Assembly (NCBI GenBank): GCA_022606425.2
Contig: JAHDVF020001469.1
Location: 620,001-684,000, forward strand
Source: Lepidostoma basale
Lineage: Eukaryota; Arthropoda; Insecta; Trichoptera; Lepidostomatidae
DNA length: 64,000 nt
Direction of reading: 5' to 3'
The notes below the pieces were generated by a model. It was not told the origin of the DNA and made no database searches. It saw only the letters and a program-made list of their open reading frames with translations. This document shows, one piece after another, positions 29,163 through 40,295 of this stretch. Position numbers and translations under genes: made by a program. Position 1 is the first letter of the stretch. Each line of letters opens with the position of its first letter.

Positions 29163-29551
29163 AACCTGAACCAGATGACAATGCAACTTTTCTAAAAGAC
29201 TTACAACAACTTCCCGAAATGAGTGATTTTCAACATCAAGATGTTCAGGAATGGGTTCTTGAAGGTGATGACCCTCTTGATAATGAAATGTTGAATGATG
29301 ACGAGATAGTTAAGACTGTTATCAACGAAGCACTAGAGGAAGAGGAAGTCGACTGTGAGGAGTACTAAGAAGACAACACGGTTTGCCACGACGAAGGAAA
29401 AGAGGCTCTACAGGTGGCGGCGATGTACATTCAGCAGCAGAAGGATTCTACTGCAGTAGACGTAATTTTCATAAAGAAATGGCGTGACTACGCTTTTAAA
29501 AAGTCGATTCAACGCAAGAAGCAGCAAAAAATAACAGAGTTTTTAATAAAG
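29163..29551 (+). pseudogene. Tigger/pogo transposase, acidic C-terminal tail
   Basis: The frame reads DNATFLKDLQQLPEM, DDEIVKTVINEALEEEEVD, an in-frame TAA, then KEALQVAAMYIQQQ, VIFIKKWRDYAFKK and KKQQKITEFLIK. The acidic stretch followed by a two-helix tail is what jerky/Tigger/pogo transposases carry after the DDE domain. The helix-turn-helix and catalytic domains have been deleted. The final codons are cut by the RTE insertion. Confidence 0.7.
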
Positions 29552-29733
29552 AGGGTAAGATTGAGGGTCGACGAGGTGTTGGGAGAAGGCGGTTTTCCTG
29601 GCTGAGGAAAATTCGAGGGTGGACGGGGCTGAGGACCGTGGGGGAGCTGTTCCGAGCTGCCCAGGACGGAGAGACTTACTCAAGGGTGATAGTCAACGTT
29701 GGAGAGACCTGACAGGACACGGAAAGAAGAAGA
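29552..29733 (+). mobile_element. RTE-like LINE, 182-bp insertion, AAG tail, 16-bp target duplication
   Basis: The duplication agagtttttaataaag / agagtttctaatacag (two mismatches) is at 29536-29551 and 29734-29749. The insert encodes RRFSWLRKIREWTGLR-like residues and VGELFRAAQDG, the C-terminal end of some RTE-like elements, and ends in gaaagaagaagaag. Confidence 0.82.
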
Positions 29734-29914
29734 AGAGTTTCTAATACAGAATAAAAGTTCTGTTTTCTTAGTGTTTTGAAAAAAATGTGTTTTTTTTTCT
29801 TCTTTGCTAAAGTGTTTTTTTAAATGTGTTTTTCACTACCTTCCCTTTAACCGGCTTTTTCGTTATCCGATCCTGGGTCGGTCCCATCAAGGCCGGTGAG
29901 AGCGTCTACTGTAT

Positions 29915-30205
29915 TTGTATATATATCAACTATTGATTCTCCTCTTTCCACCTCGCGTCATAGGGATGTTTTAATATTATTAATATTTTTCACCCCGATA
30001 TTCGTGACATGTTCTCTGGGATGATCGCTTATAAATGATAGGTTTTCTAGGAATATGACATACGTGGCTAATAGCCCGGCCGCACCCTCTCTAATACTCG
30101 GGGAGCTTTTTCGTTGGCTAATTGATTAAAAATGTCATTAATGAAATAAGGCATTAGTTATTACCCACTAGATATGTACTGGGCTTCGATCACCAACACG
30201 TTTAT
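29915..30205. other. No gene recognised
   Basis: AT-rich spacer with no frame or repeat end. Confidence 0.35.
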
Positions 30206-30209
30206 ACAA

Positions 30210-30905
30210 CAAAAACCATCACACCGTTTCTCTGAAAGGGTGGGCACAGCTAATGGACCGCCATACTACTTTATCCTGACACATCTCTCTAGCTTTCTTC
30301 ACATTCATACAACGACCCGGACCGCTGTTCGTCATGGACGTCTGCGCCCTTCTTTGAATTCTTTGCACCATTTGAACATTCATGCACGTTTCTCCATACA
30401 CTTCTGTCAGTTGAGAATGAATTTCCGTCGCCAAATGGCCTTTGGCACACAAAAAACCAATCACAGAGCGTACTTCACACCACGCGGGCGATGTGATCGG
30501 CAGCTCCATTCTTTACGGCTGCCAAACCGACACTGAGCGTCGCAGCGTGTTCGGCTGGGTGGGGATGTGTAGGGGGGAGACCATGCTACGATCCAGTGTT
30601 GCTGGATCGCACCTAACAGCGATCCGCGCGCCCGTTGCAAACAGGGAAACTTATTTTACGGAAAACACTCGTACGCACGTCGATACTTCCGACTTCTAAC
30701 ATGGCCGACTTCCTCGACTCCGTATTCCATTCACGTCATTAACGTATACTTTCTTAACCAATCTTTCTTCATCCACGCGTTTCATGTAACCAAACCAACG
30801 CAGTGATCCTTTGATAATTTTGTTCATAATACTTTTTTTCCGCTTTACATTCCTTCATAATTTCAGCATTTGAAACTCGGTCGTTTATTCAAACAAAAAT
30901 ATCTC
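30210..30905 (-). mobile_element. LINE family A copy split by a mariner relic
   Basis: The tail-side part (30210-30309) reads aaaccatcacaccgtttctc through cattcatacaacg. The copy resumes at 30666 with cgcacgtcgatacttccgac. The junction tcgtacgcacgtcg keeps the TA expected at a mariner insertion. Confidence 0.75.
30310..30665 (-). mobile_element. mariner relic (second family), 5' part
   Basis: Its right end is the terminal repeat gggaaacttattttacggaa then aacactcgta. Preceding it is the palindrome gatccagtgttgctggatc, which the element at 36645-37305 also has. On the reverse strand the transposase start region is readable as EVRSVIGFLCAKGHLATEIH, QLTEVYGETCMNVQMVQRIQ, the first helix-turn-helix of mariner transposases. 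The catalytic part and left end are deleted. Confidence 0.8.
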
Positions 30906-30934
30906 TTAATTGAATAAAACTGTTTTTTTGTAAC

Positions 30935-31060
30935 TACGTCTACTTTTTTCTTTATTTAGACGGCGACCGGTTTTGCCAGGCCGGCTGGCATTGACAGAAT
31001 AAGATAATTATTATTTCAAATTAACTTTTTCAAGTGATTTCAGTAAAATCAGTAGATTAT
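30935..31060 (-). repeat. Hammerhead-like repeat, GCCAG family, one arm
   Basis: It contains cttctttatttagacggcga, ccggttttgccaggccggct (read on + strand) and ggcattgacag. The core at 30965-30997 has CTGTCAA and AAAA in place of the consensus boxes, so it is decayed. Confidence 0.55.
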
Positions 31061-31069
31061 TCATTGTTT

Positions 31070-31283
31070 CTGGAACAAGAATTTAAAACTCCATTTCAAA
31101 TCATTAATTAGAATGAAAACGTACATTTTCTAGATGTTTTATATTTTATGGAAATGACGATTTACGCTTGTATATGGCATTATCGAATGTTGTTTGATAA
31201 TACCTTTGAATGGCGAAGTATGTCATCCCCATAAAATATAATTAAACTTCTAGAAAACAGACGATTTCATTCATATTAATTAA
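31070..31283. repeat. Foldback family P copy
   Basis: The left arm starts cattgtttctggaacaagaa, and the right arm holds aatataattaaacttctaga then cattcatattaatt. The core reads ttgataatacc then gcgaagtatgtcat, a mutated version of the family core. Confidence 0.65.
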
Positions 31284-31291
31284 CCTAATTA

Positions 31292-32064
<773 letters not shown>

Positions 32065-32253
32065 AACCTAATTATTATTAATATCGGATTGAACCCATGT
32101 CCTCTGGATAAGAATCTAAGTATTCTCTCTAATAAACTACCATTCGGATAAATATAATATAATTTAACGAATAAAATTTTAAATAAATATATATTTATTC
32201 TTTCTTCTATATTCATCATTACTTTGTGTTAAGGAGTGAAATTATGAATCAAT

Positions 32254-32340
32254 TATATCTCAATAGAGACGAAGATGCAAATTGGAAACAGAATATGGTT
32301 GATCAAGGTGTTTACAGGACTTATGACCTGTCATTGGTTA
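32254..32340 (+). repeat. Repeat R, copy 4 (5' part)
   Basis: It has tatctcaatagagacgaaga, ttacaggacttatgacctgt and cattggtta, then breaks off into an AT-rich segment that contains its own short inverted repeat (aacactttattaaataaata). Confidence 0.55.
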
Positions 32341-32419
32341 TTATGTTTTTTTCTTTGTTAAAAACACTTTATTAAATAAATATTTTAAATAAACTATTTT
32401 TAACAAAGAAATTAACATT

Positions 32420-33050
32420 ATTCAATATATATTCTTCTTATTAAATGAACATTTCAAATTGTTTGATTTCATCATGCCACGTTTTCTTCCAATTTATTTG
32501 ATTTCCCGTTCTGTACACACATTTACGTATACTTTATTTATCTTTATTTTATATTTTTTTAGTACTAAAACGCTATGTGCGCGATGCTTTTATTAGAACG
32601 TCTTAACCCTTTAAAAATTCTAAACATTTACTGCGTTCTATCCTCCCCCCAACCCCTATCTCAGTAACACTACAGCATCAAACGCGACACGGCATTTGTC
32701 CAAACCAACCCCTAATAAGCATGACTCAAGTTGTATTATGTATTGGGGTGACGGAACTACCCCCTACCCCTATCGGTGGCGTCAGAAGACGTTAAAAAGC
32801 CTAATTAAAATATTAATTACCCTCGCAGGGGTGTGCAACGGAATTATTAACACAAAGGGGTGGTTACAGAATATTAAGTGTAAGAGAAGCTGATCTGCTG
32901 TTGTGGAAATATACATATTTTTCCAATTAGCTAATTTTATGTTTGGTCTAAGTTCATTCAACTTGAAGTAATTTCACAAAGCATTGGGTTTTTTTTAAAG
33001 TACAAGGTTTTTTTCATTGGCTTTATTATATATTATAGAGTATTATTATA
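32420..33050. other. No gene recognised
   Basis: The stretch includes a GC-richer part at 32640-32870. Diverged family A phrases occur at 32455-32540 (tttgatttcatcatgccacg). Nothing is codable. Confidence 0.35.
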
Positions 33051-33057
33051 TATTGAC

Positions 33058-33135
33058 AACCTTCGTGGCAGAGTGGCGACAGGTATGTCCCGGGATCGAT
33101 TCCCAGCAATAGCAGTGTGAAAAACAAATATATAT
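33058..33135 (+). mobile_element. SINE1 head fragment
   Basis: It reads accttcgtggcagagtggcg then cgggatcgattcccagcaat, with a recognisable A box and B box. The body is missing. Confidence 0.6.
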
Positions 33136-33164
33136 TACACCTTGTATTTTGTTTGGTAGAATTC

Positions 33165-33774
33165 TTCTTCTTCTTTCTTTTTTAATAGATCTGTTGATCT
33201 GTTTTTATGGCGTCGAGGTCTCCTGGGACACAGAACTGTCTAGCCATCTCTTCGCAGGTCTTCCGGGTTGGCGAGTTCCCATTGGCACGTTGTTTGCGGC
33301 TGCTTGGAGGAGTCTATCGTCGCTCATTCGTTCTACGTGGTCGCGCCAGAAGCGTCTTCTTTTCCTGCCCCATCTGACAATATCTTCGGTATCGCAGGTC
33401 TCACGTATTACTGTGTTTCTGATTCTGTCCCTCAGTGTTTTGCCCAGAATAGCGCGGAGTGTCTTCATTTCGGCGGTTCGTAATTGTGCTTTGGTTCTAT
33501 TTGTGTCAGCCCTCCATTCTATACCATAAGTCATTATGGGTCTGACACTCGCATATGCTTGTTTTTCCACACAAAATTTTTCAAGCATCCAGATATAGCA
33601 GCCGCTTTTGGTGATTCGCTCGCGAACTTCATTATAGAGATCCGTTTGGCATGAGAGATCTATGCCCAAGTATTTGAATTTTTGGACCTGTTCTATGAGT
33701 TCTTTAGAATCATTATCAAGTATGGTAGAATTAGGCAATAAAAATGGCAGTAAAATATAAATTAAAATAGGCAA
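33165..33774 (-). pseudogene. RTE-like LINE family B, longest coding remnant
   Basis: A 189-codon open frame on the reverse strand encodes KFKYLGIDLSCQTDLYNEVR, RITKSGCYIWMLEKFC, ASVRPIMTYGIEWRADTNRT, MKTLRAILGKTLRDRIRN, TEDIVRWGRKRRRFWRDHVE and GRPAKRWLDS. It spans the thumb and tail of an RTE-like reverse transcriptase. It is 5'-truncated, so the endonuclease and YADD motif are absent. Stops appear on either side of the frame. Confidence 0.8.
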
Positions 33775-34069
33775 TAAAAATGGCTGTAGAATTGCTACCT
33801 TTCATTTGTCATGAGAATCAATAGCTGAAATATTGTATACGGTCACCGTCAGCCTGTCTCCATCCACTTCTGGACGTAAACCTCTCCTTCCGTCCGCACA
33901 ATATCATCCCTCCAACTGTTGGGCTGTCAGTAACCTTCTGGATCCATCTTCCATCCTCCCGTCAGCACACATGTCCAGCCCGTTGTCACTTCATCGCAAT
34001 GCGTATCCCTATTGGATCGTGCTGGAATAACGTGAAGAGCGATTCTACAAAATAATAATAATAAATAAT

Positions 34070-34325
34070 TATAATGATTAATACGAATGAAAACGTCAGT
34101 TTTCTAGAGGTTTTATTATATTTTATGGGAATGACATGTTTCGCCCTTGTAAGGCATTATCAAATGTTTGATTTGATAATGCAATGAAGACATTTGATAA
34201 TGCCTTAGAAGGGCGAAACATGTCATTCCCATAAAATATAATAAAACCTCTAGAAAACTGACGTTTTCATTCGTATTAATTATTTAATATGGAGTTTTAC
34301 ATCATTGTTCAAGAAACAATAAATA
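34070..34325. repeat. Foldback family P, best copy
   Basis: Perfect or nearly perfect arms: aatacgaatgaaaacgtcag, ttttctagaggttttattat, attttatgggaatgacatgt, ttcgcccttgtaaggcatta and their complements. The right arm continues into tatttaatatggagttttac and attgttcaagaaacaataaa. Each inner end carries a motif TTGATAA, T, GCCTT/AAGGGC hairpin, GAAA, CATGTC (34133-34164 reverse and 34194-34223 forward). The box TTGATAA deviates from CTGANGA in two positions in all family P copies. Confidence 0.8.
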
Positions 34326-34334
34326 ACTAACTAA

Positions 34335-34745
34335 CTAACTAACTAACTAACCATCGCGTCGTCTCTCCGGAGGGGTAGGCAGAAATAATGGAACGCCACA
34401 CTGTTCTGTCCTGGCATACTTCTCTCGATTCCTCTACATTCATACATATTGTCATGCACGCACGTAGATTTCTCCGACTCCTCACGTGACCGATATTTAA
34501 TATTTGATTGATTTGATCGTGCCGCGTTTTCCTCGGTCTTCATCTATTTCTAGCTCCGTTCACGGCGTTTACATATACCTTTCCATGTATCCAAACCATC
34601 TTAAGGACCCTTTCATTATTTTGTTCATGACAATTTCATTCGTACCGCATTCACTTCTTATACTTGCATTTGACACTCTATCATATACAGATTTACCACA
34701 CATTTGTTTTAGAGATCTCATTTCTAAATCAACAATAAATAATAA
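34335..34745 (-). mobile_element. LINE family A copy, GTTA tail
   Basis: The tail ctaactaactaactaaccat abuts the family P foldback. The reverse strand encodes EMRSLKQMCGKSVYDRVSNA, IRSECG and KGSLRWFG upstream, and decayed NVEE and SILSAY segments downstream, in changing frames. Confidence 0.75.
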
Positions 34746-34749
34746 TAAT

Positions 34750-35120
34750 AATATTTCAAATGTATGCATGCGAATCTGTTTCCTTTGTTTAATCTTTAAC
34801 CCCTTTGCGTTTGTTTCTACCCCTGTTTTTAGAAATACTTACTTTATTTCCTCATCCCTCTGGTGCAATTTCTTCCCTTGTATCCATCCCCTTCGATCCA
34901 CATTTGCAGTGCTGTCAATTAGAATAACCGTAAACTTGTACGGTAGTAAACCGATGAATACCTCTTTATGAGACTCTAAAGGGTTAATAGTTTGAAGAAT
35001 TCCTATATTAATAACAATTCAATTTTAGGGGTTATTTCAATGACAGACTCAAGAATTCTGATCTGCATTACGTGCATACTATAATTCTTATCCCCTTTCA
35101 TAAATTATAATATTATATAT
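34750..35120. other. No gene recognised
   Basis: Open stretches on the + strand read as cysteine/phenylalanine-rich low-complexity and match nothing I know. Confidence 0.35.
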
Positions 35121-35129
35121 TATAAATAA

Positions 35130-35570
35130 ATATGGAATCCCTTATGTATGGAAATGATGTATGGAACTGGGAAAAGATGAATGAAGGTAGAGTAAATTAA
35201 TCAAATCAAATTAAATCAGTTTATTAATAACAGAGATCATAATATTAATATGCAAAGTATTTAATACCCAGATGTTATCAAAAAAAATATACGAGAATAT
35301 TTCTAATACAAGCGAGCGAGATAGGAATACTTCTTTGAATTTTGTTCTGATTATTGTTGTATGACAGAAGTGTAGAAAATAAACGATAAACAATTTGGTA
35401 CTGTTAATTGTGAAATTTTAATGTTTGGGGAAAATAAAATTTACTCTAAAAGTTACAAGTTATTACTGATTACGATTGTACAGCGAACCAAGTTTTTAAA
35501 GGGTAAAAAATCTTTACTTCCTTGCACGATCAAATCAGTCAAATATTAAATGTTGAGGAGTTGGAGAGTT
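35130..35570 (+). mobile_element. Small LINE family A remnants
   Basis: The strings tatggaaatgatgtatggaa (35148-35168) and cacgatcaaatcagtcaaat then attaaatgttgaggag (35523-35560) are recognisable pieces of family A separated by unrelated AT-rich DNA. Confidence 0.45.
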
Positions 35571-35732
35571 GTTATAGACCCTAGGACTCGGAGAAATACA
35601 AAACAAAAAAATTCTGCAAAATGGCGGCTATCTGAAAAAATAATTCCTTTTTCCGATTTTTTTTTTATAATTTTAATTTTTTTTTCATAAATAACCATAA
35701 AACGTTTTAATACGAAAGTCACGATAGACTGT

Positions 35733-35966
35733 TTAATATTGAAGGTTGGTACAAAATTTTAAGTAAATTGGTGAAATAGATCTTGAGACATGTTGAAAAA
35801 GTAGCTTTGAGTAAAACACGTTTAAAGATTTGACCAAAAACGTTACATTTACATTTTGATTATCGGCAATTCCTAATTCATAGAGTGTGCCTTTTTCTAC
35901 TTCAAAATATGTGTTTTCGGAAGCTCGTTCTAACTTTACGACCAGTTCTAGCTTCCTTGGAGGCAT
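35733..35966 (-). CDS. Unrecognised 77-codon reading frame
   Basis: The reverse strand encodes MPPRKLELVVKLERASENTY, followed by FEVEKGTLYELGIADNQNV and a hydrophobic tail. The base composition of this stretch is more even than its surroundings, and the start codon has a purine-rich context. I do not recognise the product, and no neighbouring frame extends it, so it could be chance or the 5' end of a transposon gene. Confidence 0.2.
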   Translation of the reverse strand: MPPRKLELVVKLERASENTYFEVEKGTLYELGIADNQNVNVTFLVKSLNVFYSKLLFQHVSRSISPIYLKFCTNLQY

Positions 35967-36492
35967 TGAAGCTCTGGCGTGGCGGGCTTATTCTTGAGAA
36001 TAAATTCTTAAAGGTCTAACCTGTAACATTTGATTTTTTCACAATTCTAGACCACAATACCCCCTTAATACTTCTCTCTCGTTACATACATTAGAAATAT
36101 AACAATCTTTCGCAACATATTATACGTCTCCCATTATTATTTAATAAGATGATTGTACTCAAATGTTTCATTATATTCTATGTTCCGTAATAACATTCTT
36201 ATTATTTTAAAACATGATCCAATTAATGTCATATGTTCTTTCGTTTTACTAATACAATTTTCATAACGTATATTTTCATATAATTTGTAATATGTATGTT
36301 TTTTTTTTGTTTTGTTTAACGATACATATAATTATTTCGAACAAATGTTAAGACTTACAGGTACATGCTCCATAATGATTATCTTGATTTCAGAATTCTA
36401 GAAGCTTACTAGCGTTAAAAATAAAGGCTCGGTTGTACCGTACAATAAAACTCTGTCATTTGTATGATAAAACAAAGTAACTCTCTAATTTG

Positions 36493-37305
<813 letters not shown>

Positions 37306-37319
37306 TTTAACGAATTCAT

Positions 37320-37450
37320 AAACGTTCGAAAAATTCGTTTTAATATCTGTCAAAACCACATTCAGGAATTTTTTTTTAATATTTATATTGTTTATACAAA
37401 AACTAATAAAACACCGATGAAGGGCTTCTGTATCCGAAACATGTTTTTTT
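37320..37450 (+). repeat. Single arm of the GGGC-type hammerhead family
   Basis: It starts tctgtcaaaaccacattcag and ends with the ribozyme-like core, as at 8497-8616 and the right half of 59242-59689. Its other arm is missing. Confidence 0.6.
37414..37445 (+). ncRNA. Hammerhead-like motif (CCGATGA box, ACATGT)
   Basis: Order: CCGATGA, A, GGGC/(G)TATCC-like hairpin, GAAA, CATGTT. The box has C where the consensus has T, stem II is imperfect, and the cleavage triplet would be GTT, which hammerheads tolerate. Probably weakened or inactive. Confidence 0.4.
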
Positions 37451-37639
37451 TTTTTTTAATAATGTTATTGTTTTTTTAAAAGTAATCTTCATATACGAGT
37501 AGGATTTATCTCATTTCAAACAAGAACACGAATAGGTGTTTTTTGAATATGGAAGATAATGTTTTGTTAGTTACGTAATGTTTTGATGGCCAAAGACCCT
37601 AATTGTAACCCCTTTAAAGCAATATTTCCTTATCAATAT

Positions 37640-37800
37640 CCAGCTCCATTGACCCATTCGGGCCCGCGCGCCGTTCGCAGCGGCCGTAACGCTAACCCCC
37701 GCGGACCCACGTCCCGCCAATAAGACCTGAACGAGCCATCATTACTCCAGGGCCGGCCCGACCCTCCGGGCCTGTTCGCCACTCGCCCATTATCGGTCCA
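37640..37800. other. GC-rich island without a gene
   Basis: It has cgggcccgcgcgccgttcgc, gcggacccacgtcccgccaa and gggccggcccgaccctccgg. CpGs are common. There is no open frame, no repeat partner elsewhere in the window and no promoter signature I can defend. Confidence 0.4.
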
Positions 37801-37804
37801 TTAA

Positions 37805-38070
37805 GGTGTGGCAGTTATATAACCCATTTGACCCGTTCAATTCTTAACCCAAAAGTCGTTTACGACCCGAACTTCGCATAACTGGCTGAAATTATATAAC
37901 CTCTTGCTTAGTACGCTGCTGGAGTATCACTGCGTCTCTTTATTCAATAATATTTTAACCCTTTGCATGCGGATATTATAAACACCCTCGCTTGAACACG
38001 TTTCATTTTTTTTATTAGTTTAATTATATTAGTTTTAACGTTTTTATAAAGAATTTTGACAGGTGTAAAA
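37805..38070. other. No gene recognised
   Basis: AT-rich sequence between the GC-rich island and element S. No frame or repeat end. Confidence 0.35.
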
Positions 38071-38074
38071 ATAA

Positions 38075-38615
38075 TTTATTCATTTGTTCCAATGACAATT
38101 TGAATAATTCCTTCAATATTATTTCAAAGTTCTTGCTGGTTAAGTGCCTAATTACAGCTAATTTAAAAAAACGGTGGATACGTGTAACATAAATTAAATA
38201 AACACAAAAGTCCGGATCGTCCATGTCAACATGTGCAACATCGAAAAAAACATTATGTGTTATTACATTATGTGCTAAATTAAAAAAACGACGGATTCGT
38301 GGAACATAAATTAAATAGACAATATGTGCACCATCTAAAAAGAACATTTTGTGTTAAATTATTTGTATTTTGTTATTTTATTTTATATCATTGTATTTTA
38401 TATTATTTGTTTTAGATTTATTTTGTGGCTGTTGGATTATCAAAGTGTGCGCGGGAGATGCCTATTGGTGGCGATGAGGTTCGCAACCCATCACACCGCG
38501 TCTCCCGCGGAGCGAAAAGAGAAGGATGGAGTGGCGCATCAGTAAAAGTGTGACAGTCCATTCTTTCTGCCTACCCTTTCGGCTTACCCGGCGTGACGGT
38601 TAGTTAGTTAGTTAG
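38075..38615 (+). mobile_element. Element S, long copy
   Basis: It is collinear with 25975-26575 at high identity (aagtccggatcgtccatgtc, gatgaggttcgcaacccatc). It ends in three to four GTTA units. A substitution block (ggcttacccggcg in place of ggggagacggcg) distinguishes it. Confidence 0.75.
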
Positions 38616-38619
38616 TTTA

Positions 38620-38955
38620 AATATTTTTTATAAGTATTTGATTTACATTTTTTTAAGGAACAGAAGTTCCCGCCACATACCCGAGGCTGTTATAGGGCGT
38701 AGCGGCGCCCTTTTGTCAGCCTCGCTCGTACACTTCCTGGGCCTGTCCCGGTCCATCCGTGACTTACATTTAAAGACGGCAACAACAAGGGGGTGCTAGA
38801 CCACATTTTATAAAAGACATGAACATTTTATACATGCTATACATGAACATTTTATAAAAGATAAAAATAATGGTACACCCCAGGTATATACAACGGGAAG
38901 AACAGGAGAGGCAGAGGAGACAAATGCGGGATGGGAAAAAAAAATTGGAGTGCAG
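38620..38955. other. No gene recognised
   Basis: The stretch contains a short direct repeat (catgaacattttata, twice) at 38816-38859 and a GC-richer portion at 38670-38760. No coding signal. Confidence 0.35.
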
Positions 38956-38959
38956 TTTT

Positions 38960-39160
38960 GGCATGTTTGTATTACATTTATTTTGTGGACGTTGGACGGT
39001 CGTAGCGCGGGAGATGACCTATTGATGGGGATGAGGCTCGCAACCCAACGCACCGCGTCTCTCGCGGGGGCGAAAAGAGAAGGATGGAGTGCCGCATCGG
39101 TTAAAGTGTGGCAGTCCATCCTTTCTGCCTACCCCTTCGGGGAGACGGCGTGATGGTTAA
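38960..39160 (+). mobile_element. Element S, short copy
   Basis: It starts ttgtattacatttattttgt and follows the family to ggggagacggcgtgatggtt. It lacks the repeat-containing 5' half of the long copies. The tail is short (aattaac). Confidence 0.7.
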
Positions 39161-39348
39161 TTAACATATTCATTTACTCTATTGTAATGAACAAAGTGGA
39201 CTTAAAGTTGTCATCGCAAACAAAAGCTAAAATGGCAGTGCACAATGGAATCCTTTGTACCGACCCTTATGTATGGAAGTGAACCATGAAACTGTCAAAA
39301 AAAGGATGAAAGTAGAATAAAAGCCGTAGAAATGAGATATCTTAGACT

Positions 39349-39937
39349 TAAAACTGACTAACTAACTAACCATCACGCCGTCTCCCCGGAGAAGTAGTCA
39401 GAAAGAATGGAACGCCACACTGTTCTTTCCTGACATACTTCTCTCACTTCCTCTACATTCATACATCTTGTCATGCACGCACGTCGATTTCTCCGACTCC
39501 TCACGTGACCGACATTCAATATTTGATTGATTTGATCGTGCCACGCGTTCTTCGGCCTTCCTCTATTTCTAACTCCGTTCACGCCGTTTACATATACCTT
39601 CTTTACCATTCTGTCTTCACTCATTCTTTCCATGTCTCCAAACCATCTTAATGACCCTTTCCTTATTTGGTTCAAAACACTTTCATTTGCACCACATTCA
39701 CTTCTTATACTTGCATTTGTCACTCTGCCACACATTCGTCTTAAAGATCTCATTTCTACTGCATTTATTCTACTTTCATCCTTCTTTTGCCTGTTCCATG
39801 CTTCACTTCCATACATATGTGTCGGCACAAGAACACCATTATGCACTGCCATCTTAGCTTTTTTGGATAGGATTTTGTTTGCGATGACAACTTTAAGTGC
39901 ACCATTTACTCTGTTGCCTGCCCCAACCCTTCTTTCA
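39349..39937 (-). mobile_element. LINE family A, 589-bp insertion with perfect 12-bp target duplication
   Basis: The duplication atatcttagact is at 39337-39348 and 39938-39949. The insert starts with the 3' tail (taaaactgactaactaacta on the + strand) and is 5'-truncated at 39937. It sits in inverse orientation within an older copy of its own family. Confidence 0.9.
39373..39852 (-). CDS. RTE-like ORF2 C-terminal fragment, open
   Basis: A continuous frame of about 159 codons: MAVHNGVLVPTHMYGSEAWN, RINAVEMRSLRRMCGR, VTNASIRSECGANESVLNQI, KGSLRWFGDMERMSEDRM, AWHDQINQILNVGHVRSRRN, RRACMTRCMNVEEVREVCQE and a terminal SILSDYFSGETA. Relative to 21564-22142 a six-codon gap follows RRMCGR. It covers only the region after the polymerase core, so it cannot encode an active enzyme. 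The GTTA tail marks it as a different subfamily from 21564-22142 (GTTT tail). Confidence 0.8.
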   Translation of the reverse strand: MAVHNGVLVPTHMYGSEAWNRQKKDESRINAVEMRSLRRMCGRVTNASIRSECGANESVLNQIRKGSLRWFGDMERMSEDRMVKKVYVNGVNGVRNRGRPKNAWHDQINQILNVGHVRSRRNRRACMTRCMNVEEVREVCQERTVWRSILSDYFSGETA

Positions 39938-40295
39938 ATATCTTAGACTAATGTGCGGTAAATCTGTATATGAAAGTGCCAAATGCAAATATAAGAAGTG
40001 AATGAAAACGTTATGAACAAAATTATAAAAAGGATTATTAAGATGGTTTGGACACATTGAAGAATAAACGAATTTAAACGACGTAAACGGATCTAGAAAT
40101 AGAGGAAGACGTGGCACAATCAAATATGAAATGTTGCCACATGAGTCGTAGAAATCGACGTGCGTGCACGATGTATTGTATGAATGTTGAGAAAGCAAGA
40201 TAAGTACGTCAGGAAAGAACTGTGTGGCTGTCCATTCTGTCTGCCTGCTCCTTCAGGGAGATGGCGTAATGGTTAGTTAGATAGTACAACAACAA

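Larger units (their letters stand above)
29061..29911 (+). mobile_element. Tigger/pogo transposon, internally deleted
   Basis: The terminal inverted repeats start CAGTAGAGGCTCTCTTAACC and end GCCGGTGAGAGCGTCTACTG, with TA on both sides (29059-29060 and 29912-29913). Of the transposase only a C-terminal tail remains. An RTE fragment is nested at 29552-29733. Confidence 0.85.
39180..40290 (+). mobile_element. LINE family A copy split by another family A copy
   Basis: The part at 39180-39348 ends tagaaatgagatatcttagact and the part at 39938-40290 resumes with the same 12 bases and continues aatgtgcggtaaatctgta. It ends gatggcgtaatggttagtta. It is riddled with frameshifts. Confidence 0.8.
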
